From Chryseobacterium jejuense (GTDB lineage: Bacteria > Bacteroidota > Bacteroidia > Flavobacteriales > Weeksellaceae), in the NCBI RefSeq assembly GCF_900100075.1, contig NZ_FNEG01000005.1:186001-250000 (forward strand): DNA of 64,000 nt. The letters are read 5' to 3'. Below, in pieces: positions 51,621 to 60,121 of the stretch. Under the pieces are notes generated by a model, which worked only from the letters and a program-made list of their open reading frames with translations, searched no databases and was not told the DNA's origin. Positions within the stretch are counted from its first letter, which is position 1, and each line of letters begins with the position of its first letter. The translations under genes were made by a program, and so were the position numbers.

Positions 51621-52145
51621 TTATTTTTCTGATAATTTCTTCAGGTTATTCAGTCCCTGCCCGAACATTTTATCCATATTGCTGTCCATCATAGGCTTCA
51701 TAATCTTCATCATAGTATTCAATTCATTATCAATCATCCAGGTCACTTTGGTACCGTTTCCATCTGGAGTTAATACCAGAGCACTTTTAGCATTTCCTTC
51801 AAAAGGTTTTATAAAATGAAGCTGAGTTCCCAGTTTTTCATTAGGTACTGTTTCTATAATAGATTGTTCTCCTTCACTATCATCTCCTTTCCAGTGGTAA
51901 GAATCCCCCATTTTATTTCCTTCTCCGGAATACGTAATCTTAATGTTTTTTATTTCTTTTGAAAAAGGATCCCACATATTGTATCCTTTCAGAGAACCTA
52001 CATATTGCCATACCTTTTCTTTAGGGGCATTAATGACAACAGATTTTTCGTAGTGATAATCTTTACTGAAAGCCAACATAGCAATTACAGCATATACGAT
52101 AACCAGCAAAATGATGATGCCGATAAATTTTAAGAGTGTTTTCAT
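51621..52145 (-). CDS. SRPBCC (polyketide cyclase-like) family membrane-anchored protein
   Basis: 174 residues. One N-terminal membrane helix (residues 5-26, FIGIIILLVIVYAVIAMLAF) then an SRPBCC helix-grip domain: VVINAPKEKVWQYVGSLKGY, W-D-P-F-S-K and GDSYHWKGDDSEGEQSII, with the long C-terminal helix (MMKIMKPMMDSNMDKMFGQ) covering the cavity. It would hold a hydrophobic ligand; function unknown. Divergent from the M3 peptidase gene. Confidence 0.85.
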   Translation of the reverse strand: MKTLLKFIGIIILLVIVYAVIAMLAFSKDYHYEKSVVINAPKEKVWQYVGSLKGYNMWDPFSKEIKNIKITYSGEGNKMGDSYHWKGDDSEGEQSIIETVPNEKLGTQLHFIKPFEGNAKSALVLTPDGNGTKVTWMIDNELNTMMKIMKPMMDSNMDKMFGQGLNNLKKLSEK

Positions 52146-52357
52146 AGTCTATATATTTAAGGTTATTTATTTCAAAATGAGTCTCTCATCTGTTTTCAAA
52201 ATTAAATATTCTGACATCATCCCCTCTTTGCATAGGACAAGATTATTTAAAGATAATGCATTTTTGTCACAACTTGGCTTTCAGGCATTATTTTTGAGCA
52301 TTTCAGGTGGGATTCCCCGATGAATCCTTACATTTACGTTTAACTAAAAATCGAAAA

Positions 52358-54376
52358 ATGAATATTTTAACAGAAAAATTTAACACACCATATCACTCAG
52401 CACCGTTCGGTGACATTAAAAATGAAGATTTTCTTCCTGCTTTCAAGGAATTAATTCAACAATCTGAAGAAGAAATTAATGCTATTGTTGACAATCCTGA
52501 AGCGCCCACTTTTGAAAATGTGATTGAGGCATTAGCTTATTCCGGTGAGCAGCTGGATGTGGTATCGAATATCTTTTTCAATTTAAATTCTGCAGAAACC
52601 AGTGATGAGATTCAACAAATTGCTCAGGAGGTTTCCCCGATTTTAACGGAATATTCTTCCAAAATCTCTCAAAACGAAGCACTTTTCAACAAAATCAAAA
52701 AGGTTTATGATGAAAAGGAGAAATATAACCTTAATGAAGAGCAGCAAATGCTTTTAAATGAAACTTATAAAGGTTTCGTAAGAAGTGGTGCTCTATTGAA
52801 TGAAGAAGACAAAGAAAAACTAAAGAAGATCAGCATGGATCTTTCTATAAAGTCTCTTCAGTTCGGACAAAATGTACTGGCCTCTACCAATGCCTATTTC
52901 AAACATATTACAGATAAAGAACAATTAGCCGGAATTCCGGAAGCAATTGTTGAGCAATTTGCAGAGGAAGCTAAAGAAAGAAATCTTGAAGGCTGGGTAG
53001 TGACTTTACAATACCCAAGCTATATCCCTTTCATGACGTATGCTGAAAACCGCGAACTGAGAAAGGAACTGGCATTAGCTAATGGTAAAAAATCTTTTGA
53101 TGGTGGAGAATATGATAATCAAAACCTCATCAAAGAACTTCTTCAGTTAAAACAACAGAAAGCAGAACTTTTAGGATATAAAGATTATGCAGATTACGTG
53201 TTAGAAGAAAGAATGGCAAAATCTCCAACAAAGGTTGTTGACTTTTTAAATGAACTTCTAATAAAGGCAAAACCCTACGCTAACAAAGAGGTTGATGAAT
53301 TGAAATCTCTGGCAAAAGCTGATGGAATTGAAGACATGCAAAGCTATGACCACACTTTTTATGCTGAAAAGCTTCGTAAGCAGAAATTCGATCTTAATGA
53401 CGAAGAACTAAAACCTTATTTCCCTTTAAACCAAGTACAGGATGCTGTTTTCGGACTTTCTGGTAAATTATTCGGATTAACATTTGAAGAAAGAAATGAC
53501 ATCCCGAAATACCATGAAGATGTAAAGGTTTATGAAGTAAAAGAGAATGGAAATTACAAGTCTCTCCTGTACGTTGACTATTTCCCAAGAAAAGGGAAAA
53601 GAGCCGGAGCATGGATGACGAGCTACAAAAACCAGTACAAACAGAATGGTGAAAATTCACGTCCACATATTTCTATTGTTTGTAACTTCAGCAAACCAAC
53701 AAAAGATACGCCTAGCTTACTAACATTCCAGGAAGTAACCACTTTATTCCACGAATTCGGGCATGCCCTTCACGGAATGATGGCAGATACTCAATACCCT
53801 ACTCTTTCAGGAACTTCTGTGAAATGGGATTTTGTAGAACTTCCGTCTCAGTTTTTGGAAAACTTCTGCTATGAGCCTGAATTCCTGAAAACATTTGCAA
53901 AGCATTATAAAACCGGAGAGGTTCTTCCTGACGAAAAAATTGAAAAAATTGAGCAGTCTAAAAACTTTATGGAAGGTTACCAGACCTTAAGACAATTAGG
54001 TTTTGGACTACTTGATATGAACTATCATACAAAAGTTGCAGAGTTGGAAAACGAAAGTGTAAAAGCATTTGAAGATCAATACACCAAAGCTACTGCACTT
54101 TACCCTACGAATCCTGAAACAGCGATGAGCCCAAGTTTCTCTCATATTTTCCAGGGTGGATATTCTGCAGGATATTACTCTTACAAATGGGCAGAAGTAT
54201 TGGATGCTGATGCGTTCCAGTATTTTAAAGAAAACGGAATCTTCAATCCGGAAATTGCTGCAAAATATAAAGTACTTCTTTCTTCGGGTGGAACAAAAGA
54301 CCCTATGGAGCTTTATAAAGCATTCAGAGGAAGCGAGCCGAAAGTAGAAAGCTTATTGAAAAGAGCTTTTGGATAG
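52358..54376 (+). CDS. M3 family oligopeptidase (Dcp/OpdA-like)
   Basis: 672 residues from ATG 52358; an upstream GTG at 52307 gives a non-conserved extension. Zinc metallopeptidase degrading short peptides in the cytoplasm. The active site HEFGH is at residues 465-469 (LFHEFGHALHGMM), the third ligand Glu is in the downstream EFxE-type helix region near VELPSQFLENF, and the C-terminus GGYSAGYYSYKWAEVL is typical. No signal peptide, so not a secreted Dcp. Confidence 0.93.
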   Translation: MNILTEKFNTPYHSAPFGDIKNEDFLPAFKELIQQSEEEINAIVDNPEAPTFENVIEALAYSGEQLDVVSNIFFNLNSAETSDEIQQIAQEVSPILTEYSSKISQNEALFNKIKKVYDEKEKYNLNEEQQMLLNETYKGFVRSGALLNEEDKEKLKKISMDLSIKSLQFGQNVLASTNAYFKHITDKEQLAGIPEAIVEQFAEEAKERNLEGWVVTLQYPSYIPFMTYAENRELRKELALANGKKSFDGGEYDNQNLIKELLQLKQQKAELLGYKDYADYVLEERMAKSPTKVVDFLNELLIKAKPYANKEVDELKSLAKADGIEDMQSYDHTFYAEKLRKQKFDLNDEELKPYFPLNQVQDAVFGLSGKLFGLTFEERNDIPKYHEDVKVYEVKENGNYKSLLYVDYFPRKGKRAGAWMTSYKNQYKQNGENSRPHISIVCNFSKPTKDTPSLLTFQEVTTLFHEFGHALHGMMADTQYPTLSGTSVKWDFVELPSQFLENFCYEPEFLKTFAKHYKTGEVLPDEKIEKIEQSKNFMEGYQTLRQLGFGLLDMNYHTKVAELENESVKAFEDQYTKATALYPTNPETAMSPSFSHIFQGGYSAGYYSYKWAEVLDADAFQYFKENGIFNPEIAAKYKVLLSSGGTKDPMELYKAFRGSEPKVESLLKRAFG

Positions 54377-54400
54377 TAAAAAATTAATAAGAAGCATTAT

Positions 54401-54808
54401 ATGAAGGAAAACCTTCAGAAACAAATGAATAGCATATCACAAAGACTTGAAAATGTCAAAAAACTTCAAGCGAAAAGATGGGAGAACGAGGATCATTGGG
54501 ATACTTTAAATGATCTTTTAGTTAAAGAATTAGATGAGATTTTACTTATTGAACCTCACAACACCTCTGCTTTAATCAATATCGGGGCAATTTATTCCGA
54601 TATGGGTGAAAACGAGAAGGCTTTGGATTATTTAAAAATGGCTTTAAACTTAGGCTCTGAGGATAAAAATCTTTTTGTAAACCTGACTATTGTTATGATT
54701 TATATGGAAAAACATCAGTCAGAATATTTAGAGTATCTTGAAGATGTTGAAGAAAAAATGGAGAATCCGCTTACCTTTAAAGCGCATTTTGAACCGCAAT
54801 CCCGTTAA
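54401..54808 (+). CDS. tetratricopeptide-repeat protein
   Basis: 135 residues. A short helix followed by about two TPR units (LIEPHNTSALINIGAIYSDM, GENEKALDYLKMALNLGSED) that would form a small superhelical adaptor. It starts 25 nt after the M3 gene and is followed after 14 nt by a 137-residue hypothetical gene and then the 436-residue gene, so it belongs to the same run as the tRNA-like genes. Partner unknown. Confidence 0.75.
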   Translation: MKENLQKQMNSISQRLENVKKLQAKRWENEDHWDTLNDLLVKELDEILLIEPHNTSALINIGAIYSDMGENEKALDYLKMALNLGSEDKNLFVNLTIVMIYMEKHQSEYLEYLEDVEEKMENPLTFKAHFEPQSR

Positions 54809-54822
54809 GAGCTTTTTAAATA

Positions 54823-55236
54823 ATGAAAGACAAAATAAATAAACTGGAAGCAGCTTTTAATGAATCATTAAAAGCTGCTTTTCACCATATTGATTCGGAA
54901 AAGATTGATGAAATTCTGGATAACAGAGACCTTCCGGAGTTTTCAGATGCATGGATGAAAGCTTATCAGGCTCTTGAAGAAAAAACAATTGATGAAGAAA
55001 CTGAAGATGCTATTACTCATATCCGCAAAGAAATTTTCATCTCCATCTTCAAAACGACAGGTTCATCTGAACTGCCAGCCTACATTTCCGACGATTTTGG
55101 ATTGATTTCTTCTTATTATATTCACGATATTGAAAACAGCTGGGTAACCAATTTACTTTTCACTTATCTCAATCATCAGATTCCCCAGGGAGACTTGATG
55201 AATACAGAGAAAACAATGAAGGAATTGATTCCATAA
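54823..55236 (+). CDS. hypothetical helical protein
   Basis: 137 residues, not recognised. Acidic and helical, with no signal peptide or membrane segment (KINKLEAAFNESLKAAFHHI, DRDLPEFSDAW-like stretch). It lies 14 nt after the TPR gene and 35 nt before the 436-residue gene. Its tight position suggests a component of the same unit. Confidence 0.68.
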   Translation: MKDKINKLEAAFNESLKAAFHHIDSEKIDEILDNRDLPEFSDAWMKAYQALEEKTIDEETEDAITHIRKEIFISIFKTTGSSELPAYISDDFGLISSYYIHDIENSWVTNLLFTYLNHQIPQGDLMNTEKTMKELIP

Positions 55237-55271
55237 ACAGGGCAAAACTGTAATTTCCAAAACGATAAAAA

Positions 55272-56582
55272 ATGAATACCATAGAACAGCTTTACCAAAC
55301 CTTAGATCAGCGCCGCCGTCCCGAAGATGTTGCGGAAATGATTGTTGAGTTGATGAGAAATCATTTAGCCATTCATGAACTGGCAACTTTGAGTAAAGCG
55401 GCCAACCGTTCTTTGAAGAATAGTGTCTATGGCTATACCTCAATGCTTGAAACTTTTGGAAAAGCAGTGGGTGCAGAAAAGCAGATCAAAAAAGCTATTG
55501 AGATCTTTAAAATTAATGAAAAAGAAAATTCCGGATATCATAGTGTGGAAGGAATTGAAACATTTTTGAAAGAAGTTTCCCCATTAATTCATAAAGAAGT
55601 CGGAGAGAATAATTTCAAAAGTGACCGTCTGAATAAAGATCTTAGAAAACTGGCTGGATTGGACATTTCCAAACGAAATTACAACAAGAAATGGAGACTT
55701 TTAAAACGAATTGAAATCCGTCTTCAAAAATTCATTCATGAATCTAAGAAGATTGAGCTTCAGAAAATAGCCAAACACGGGCTTTCCCATACCATCAGTT
55801 TTGAAAATTTCAGCAAAGATCTGAATACAGCATGCTTTATTGCTTATTTCAATGCACGAAGTAACCTCAGAAGTACATTTACCAATCAAAGTCAGGAAAG
55901 ACCGTTTGATGAAATTTGTGAAATGCTGTTCAACAGATGTGTTAAAAATTCTAACGAAGCCCATTGGGAAGCGATTTCTTATATTTATTCCGATGCTAAA
56001 GTTTTAGATCAACTCAATGATGAACAAAAAGGTAAACTCTTAGGCAAATGGACAAAGATCCTTGAAGAAATTTCAGATTACCTTGAAGAGCTCTGGAATG
56101 AAAACGACATTTACAGAAAAACAATGGCCGTTAAGAAAGGTAATGATTCCACTACCTGGAACAATACAGCCGGAGCTTGGAATAAAGCCAGGGATAATTG
56201 GATGAACCTGATTTATGCTTTAGGTCTTGATTCTATTCTTGATGATATTTGTTTCGGAAAGGTGATGCGATTAATGGCAGCCGATGTTATTGCATGGCAT
56301 TTATCAACCGGCGGAAAGATTGATCCTAACACAGAAGTTTGGAATTTAGTACCTTTGCCATGGGAGGTTTTTCAGGAAAAGGCCTTCTGTAACAAGGAAA
56401 TGATCATTAATGCCTGTAAAGATGCTGGCATTGATCCTGAAAAATCAGGATGGATTGCTCCCCGCACTCATGGAGTAAGTGAGTTTAAACCTACTCCGGA
56501 ACTCGTACACGGAGTAACCGTTTCCAATCCTTTTCTTGCTAAAGTCTTAAGACAAAACAAATATTTTTCAGGAAAACTCTGA
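55272..56582 (+). CDS. unrecognised 436-residue protein linked to tandem tRNA-like genes
   Basis: I do not recognise a named family. The N-terminal half is helical (RRPEDVAEMIVELMRNHLAI, HELATLSKAANRSLKNSVYG) with a basic stretch KLAGLDISKRNYNKKWRLLKR near residue 131 that could contact RNA. The C-terminal 150 residues look conserved in style, with WNNTAGAWNKARDNWMNL, IDPNTEVWNLVPLPWEVF, and a C-terminal PTPELVHGVTVSNPFLAKVL. No catalytic motif I know, no signal peptide. The stop codon is 15 nt before the first tRNA-like gene and no terminator intervenes, so transcript and tRNAs are probably one unit. A protein that binds, modifies or uses these RNAs is the simplest hypothesis. Confidence 0.82.
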   Translation: MNTIEQLYQTLDQRRRPEDVAEMIVELMRNHLAIHELATLSKAANRSLKNSVYGYTSMLETFGKAVGAEKQIKKAIEIFKINEKENSGYHSVEGIETFLKEVSPLIHKEVGENNFKSDRLNKDLRKLAGLDISKRNYNKKWRLLKRIEIRLQKFIHESKKIELQKIAKHGLSHTISFENFSKDLNTACFIAYFNARSNLRSTFTNQSQERPFDEICEMLFNRCVKNSNEAHWEAISYIYSDAKVLDQLNDEQKGKLLGKWTKILEEISDYLEELWNENDIYRKTMAVKKGNDSTTWNNTAGAWNKARDNWMNLIYALGLDSILDDICFGKVMRLMAADVIAWHLSTGGKIDPNTEVWNLVPLPWEVFQEKAFCNKEMIINACKDAGIDPEKSGWIAPRTHGVSEFKPTPELVHGVTVSNPFLAKVLRQNKYFSGKL

Positions 56583-56597
56583 AAAACAAAATATTAG

Positions 56598-56670
56598 GAT
56601 AGGTTAGTTCAGTGGTAGAACATCCGGCTCTTTAACCGGGTTGACGCAGGTTCGAGCCCTGCACCTATCC
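56598..56670 (+). tRNA. tRNA-like gene 1 with 8-nt anticodon loop CTCTTTAA
   Basis: All cloverleaf parts are present: acceptor GATAGGT/ACCTATC, D-stem GTTC/GAAC with AGTGGTA loop, anticodon stem TCCGG/CCGGG, variable TTGAC, T-stem GCAGG/CCTGC with TTCGAGC loop. The anticodon loop has 8 nt, best read as C32 U33 [CUUU] A37 A38. Discriminator is C73, with G at -1 able to pair as in tRNA-His; CCA is not encoded. A 7-nt loop cannot be drawn with good stem pairing. Identity is undetermined; the sequence is not standard tRNA-Lys. Confidence 0.85.
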
Positions 56671-56675
56671 TGATT

Positions 56676-56748
56676 TCTGATATAGCTCAGTGGCAGAGTA
56701 CCCGGCTCTTCACCCGGGAGGACACAGGTTCGAGCCCTGTTATCAGAC
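56676..56748 (+). tRNA. tRNA-like gene 2 with 8-nt anticodon loop CTCTTCAC
   Basis: Starts 5 nt after gene 1. Acceptor TCTGATA/TATCAGA, D-stem GCTC/GAGT, anticodon stem CCCGG/CCGGG (perfect), variable AGGAC, T-stem ACAGG/CCTGT with TTCGAGC. The anticodon loop of 8 nt reads C32 U33 [CUUC] A37 C38. Discriminator C73. The downstream CA only resembles CCA. Together with gene 1 this is a matched pair in architecture with different acceptor stems. Confidence 0.85.
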
Positions 56749-56768
56749 CAACAAGAAATATAATAATT

Positions 56769-57464
56769 GTGAAAAAAACGGACTTTCTTTATACCCTTCC
56801 ATTCCTACTCTTTTTAAGCTGTAAAAGCGAAAAGAAAGATTCAATAACAGAAATAAAAGCTCCGGAAATTAATCAGGTAGAGAAAACAGATTCTTTGGTC
56901 ACTACAAGAATTGATTCTGCCCAGGTTCCAAAAGCATTGAAATATAAAGGAAATTTTAACGACGGATTCCAATGGAAAGATAAGACAGGAAAATATATAG
57001 TGGTTACTTCCGAAACCGGAGTTTACATCAATGAAAACTTTCACCATGAAAATGATGGCAGTGATGCTGAAGTTTTTGCCCAATGCTATTCCCTGGAAAA
57101 CAACCAACAGATATGGAAGGTGAATGACTTTATCAAAGACTGTATGGTAGATATTGATGCCGCATTTAAGAAAAACTCTTTAAGTGTAACAGATCTTGAT
57201 AAAAATGGGATTGCTGAAGTTTGGGTGATGTATGAAATGGCCTGTAAAGGCGATGTAAGCCCTTCAGATTTAAAAGTCATCATGTATGAAGGAAAACAGA
57301 AATTTGCCATGCGTGGGGAAACAAAAATACGAACAGGGCTGGAAAGTCACGGTAAGCCCGTATTTGAAGGAGGATCTTATACCTTTGACAAGGCCTTTAA
57401 AGAAGGGCCAAAAGAGTTTAGAGAATATGCTGAAAAATTATGGAATAAAAATATGGGCGAATAA
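56769..57464 (+). CDS. lipoprotein, possible M949_RS01915-type surface protein
   Basis: 231 residues starting at GTG 56769. Lipoprotein signal peptide with lipobox FLSC at about Cys18 (YTLPFLLFLSC). The mature part has TGKYIVVTSETGVYINE near residue 75, SVTDLDKNGIAEVWVMYEMA near 145 and GESHGKPVFEGGSYTFD-like C-terminal segment. It resembles flavobacterial proteins annotated as M949_RS01915-family surface polysaccharide proteins, as I recall; this is tentative. It starts 20 nt after tRNA-like gene 2. Confidence 0.68.
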   Translation: MKKTDFLYTLPFLLFLSCKSEKKDSITEIKAPEINQVEKTDSLVTTRIDSAQVPKALKYKGNFNDGFQWKDKTGKYIVVTSETGVYINENFHHENDGSDAEVFAQCYSLENNQQIWKVNDFIKDCMVDIDAAFKKNSLSVTDLDKNGIAEVWVMYEMACKGDVSPSDLKVIMYEGKQKFAMRGETKIRTGLESHGKPVFEGGSYTFDKAFKEGPKEFREYAEKLWNKNMGE

Positions 57465-57495
57465 TTTACCCATTTTTTCATCTGATTAATTTCAA

Positions 57496-57503
57496 TATAT
57501 TTG
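57496..57503 (+). promoter_or_regulatory. -7 box of the YqaE-like gene
   Basis: TATATTTG fits TAnnTTTG, 39 nt upstream of ATG 57543. Confidence 0.4.
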
Positions 57504-57542
57504 ATCATAAAACGACATAATAACCTTTAAAAAATTTACATC

Positions 57543-57743
57543 ATGTTTTTAGCTATTGTCCTTCCCTTTTTATCTTTTATTGCTAGAGGAAAAGTTCTTA
57601 CCGGAATTATCTGTTTTATTTTACAGATTACTGTAATTGGCTGGCTTCCTGCTGCGATTTGGGCTGTGATGTCTTTAAATAATGAAAGAGCTAACAAACG
57701 CAACGAAGATTTAATTCGTGCTGTGCGTGAAGGGAGAAAATAA
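57543..57743 (+). CDS. YqaE/Pmp3-like small membrane protein
   Basis: 66 residues with two membrane helices (MFLAIVLPFLSFIARG, then LTGIICFILQITVIGWLPAAIW) and a basic C-terminal tail (ERANKRNEDLIRAVREG). This is the layout of YqaE/Pmp3 proteolipids, which are stress-induced in other organisms. The arrangement GWLPAAIWA is typical. Single gene with its own promoter and terminator. Confidence 0.78.
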   Translation: MFLAIVLPFLSFIARGKVLTGIICFILQITVIGWLPAAIWAVMSLNNERANKRNEDLIRAVREGRK

Positions 57744-57768
57744 AATCATTTTACATCTATAACATACA

Positions 57769-57798
57769 ATCCTTTATTTCGGTAAAGGATTTTTTTTT
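57769..57798 (+). terminator. terminator of the YqaE-like gene
   Basis: ATCCTTTA (57769-57776) pairs with TAAAGGAT (57783-57790) over TTTCGG, then T8. Confidence 0.92.
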
Positions 57799-57900
57799 GA
57801 AAAAGTTTGAATCAGGGCTTTAAAACTTTTCCGGTTAATAGTCGTAAATTTATCATTCATTACGATCAATAGCAATATAAAATCTTAAACCTTCTCTATC

Positions 57901-58632
57901 ATGAAAGAAAACAAATATGATAACCCATCTTTCTTTGACCAGTATGAGAAAATGCTCCGTTCCCAATTGGGTTTGGAAGGAGCTGGGGAATGGCATGCCT
58001 TAAAAAATATGCTTCCTGATTTTAAAGGAAAGAATGTATTGGACCTAGGCTGTGGATTCGGCTGGCATTGCCGATATGCCATAGAAAATGGAGCGAAATC
58101 TGTGGTTGGTATTGATCTTTCAGAAAAAATGTTGGTCCGAGCGCAGGAAATCAACAATCTTGAGGGGATTGTATACGAAAGAAAAGCATTGGAAGATGTT
58201 GACTATCCTGCGGAACAGTTTGATATTATTTTAAGTTCATTAACACTACATTATGTGGAATCATTCGATAAGATTGCTCAAAATATCTATCAATGGCTGT
58301 CTGCAGGCGGACATTTTGTATTCTCTGTAGAACATCCTGTTTTCACTGCTGAAGGAACTCAGGACTGGGTCTACGATAAAGATGGAGAGAAAACGTGCTG
58401 GCCTGTTGACAAGTATTTTATAGAAGGAAAAAGAAATACAACCTTTTTAGGTGAAAACGTTATCAAGTACCACAGAACCTTAACTTCCTATCTGAACACT
58501 TTATTAAAGCATGGATTCAAAATAAAGGAAATCATTGAACCAGAGCCAAGTTCAGAAATGCTGAAAGAAATTCCTGAAATGAGGGATGAACTTCGCAGAC
58601 CTATGATGTTATTAATTTCTGTTGAAAAATAA
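57901..58632 (+). CDS. class I SAM-dependent methyltransferase
   Basis: 243 residues. Motif I VLDLGCGFGWHCRYA at about 46-60, acidic GIDLSEKML near 73, and the post-motif DIILSSLTLHYVESF near 106. Substrate unknown; the fold is similar to UbiE-like and small-molecule methyltransferases. A single gene, 157 nt downstream of the YqaE-like gene, ending 49 nt before the convergent MFS gene stop. Confidence 0.9.
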   Translation: MKENKYDNPSFFDQYEKMLRSQLGLEGAGEWHALKNMLPDFKGKNVLDLGCGFGWHCRYAIENGAKSVVGIDLSEKMLVRAQEINNLEGIVYERKALEDVDYPAEQFDIILSSLTLHYVESFDKIAQNIYQWLSAGGHFVFSVEHPVFTAEGTQDWVYDKDGEKTCWPVDKYFIEGKRNTTFLGENVIKYHRTLTSYLNTLLKHGFKIKEIIEPEPSSEMLKEIPEMRDELRRPMMLLISVEK

Positions 58633-58681
58633 TCTGCCTGAAAGATTAAATATTCAACAACTGACTCATATCGTGTATAAA

Positions 58682-60082
58682 CTATTGTATGTTTTGGGGA
58701 AGAACATCATCAGGTACTTTAATAACAGTAACAAGGACTATAACCAAACATAAAATATTAATCAGTATTGCCACTGTAAAAGCTTTATGATAATTCTGTA
58801 TTAAAGGTTTTTCACCCAGAAAATAATAAAAAACACTTCCTACAGCTACAATTCCGATGATGGCTGCAATCTGCTGAAAGGTATTATAAACCCCGGAGGC
58901 ATTTCCTATTAATTTTTCAGGCATTCCTGAAAGAGCAATATTTGCTAATGAAGGAATCACAGAGCCTACTCCCACTCCATGCAAAAATAGTAACAGGCAT
59001 AATTGGTAAAATTCGGTGGGGCCATTGAAAAAACTAATCTGAAGAATCAAAATCAACATGATAAACCCAAGTCCTGCTATCAGGGCTTTTTTCCCATATC
59101 TCAGGATCAGTTTTACCGAGAAAACTGAAGCCAGAATAAATCCTAACCCTTGAAAAACGATCACTTCTCCGGCTCTCAGCGGACCTATCATTAATCCATC
59201 CTGAAAAAATAAAGAGAGAATGTAGAAATAAGAATCCAGCATAATGAAGAAGAAAGCAACAGCCACAATTCCAAGATTAAAATTTTTGTAATGGAATAAC
59301 TCAAAATCAATCAAATAAGGTTTTTTATTTCTCAATTTATCTTTCTGATTTTTGATAAAAAAGATTAAAACTCCTACAGAAGTAATCATGAGCAGTATGT
59401 TCTTAACAAAAAAGACTTCCTTTTCAGAAACGGTAAGCGTGTATGTCATACCGAAAAGTCCCATCGATAAAAGAACAACACCCCAATTATCAAAGGATTG
59501 TTTTATACTGAATCTGGATTCTTCTACTATTTTCACGCTAAAAAAAATAGCGATCAGACAAATTGGTATATTAATTAGGAAAATAAGCCGCCAAGGTTCT
59601 TCCAAAACCGTGAGTGATGAAAAATATCCGCCCAGAAACTGTCCCAGTATTGTCCCAATCCCAATGGTGATTCCATACCAGCCCATTGCTTTTGTACGCT
59701 GTTCGTGGATAGGAAATAAAATCTGGATCATGGAAAGAACCTGTGGTGCCATTAACGCTGCACTTATTCCCTGAGCCAACCTTGAAATCATCAACTGAAC
59801 AGCTCCCTGTGAAATTCCACAGGTAATGGAACTTATCATAAAAAAGACCAATCCGATAATGAAAATCCTTTTTCTTCCGTATACATCTCCCAAACGTCCG
59901 CCTGTAATGAGAAAAGAAGCAAATCCGATAAGATAAGCAGCTATCATCAGCTGCATTTCTCCGTTAGAAGCATCAATATCACGCTGTATGGATGGTATGG
60001 ATACATTGATAATAAAAATATCCATAATGGTCAGTAATTGACCAAATAGTATTACCAATAATTTCAGATAGTTATGTTTCAT
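58682..60082 (-). CDS. MFS drug exporter, DHA2 (EmrB/QacA) type
   Basis: 466 residues and about 14 membrane helices. DHA2-type motif A is GGRLGDVYGRKR near residue 59, and motif C-like GIGTILGQFLGGYFSS near 142. The N-terminus has MDIFIINVSIPSIQRDI, the classical EmrB/QacA opening. It would export amphipathic drugs by proton antiport. It follows tetR by 39 nt, and a copy of the TetR operator core sits in this spacer at 60096-60108. Confidence 0.9.
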   Translation of the reverse strand: MKHNYLKLLVILFGQLLTIMDIFIINVSIPSIQRDIDASNGEMQLMIAAYLIGFASFLITGGRLGDVYGRKRIFIIGLVFFMISSITCGISQGAVQLMISRLAQGISAALMAPQVLSMIQILFPIHEQRTKAMGWYGITIGIGTILGQFLGGYFSSLTVLEEPWRLIFLINIPICLIAIFFSVKIVEESRFSIKQSFDNWGVVLLSMGLFGMTYTLTVSEKEVFFVKNILLMITSVGVLIFFIKNQKDKLRNKKPYLIDFELFHYKNFNLGIVAVAFFFIMLDSYFYILSLFFQDGLMIGPLRAGEVIVFQGLGFILASVFSVKLILRYGKKALIAGLGFIMLILILQISFFNGPTEFYQLCLLLFLHGVGVGSVIPSLANIALSGMPEKLIGNASGVYNTFQQIAAIIGIVAVGSVFYYFLGEKPLIQNYHKAFTVAILINILCLVIVLVTVIKVPDDVLPQNIQ

Positions 60083-60088
60083 TTTTAT

Positions 60089-60108
60089 ATAGATATATCT
60101 ATTTTTTA
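60089..60108 (-). promoter_or_regulatory. candidate TetR operator in front of the MFS gene
   Basis: ATAGATATATCTAT (60089-60102) is a perfect palindrome overlapping the 13-mer TATCTATTTTTTA (60096-60108), which is identical to 60728-60740 in the tetR promoter. Confidence 0.6.
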
Positions 60109-60121
60109 ATACATGAAAAAA

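Noticed and set aside
56745..56750. Encoded CCA tail of tRNA-like gene 2
   Set aside because: With a 7-bp acceptor the discriminator is C and only CA follows; taken as coincidence.
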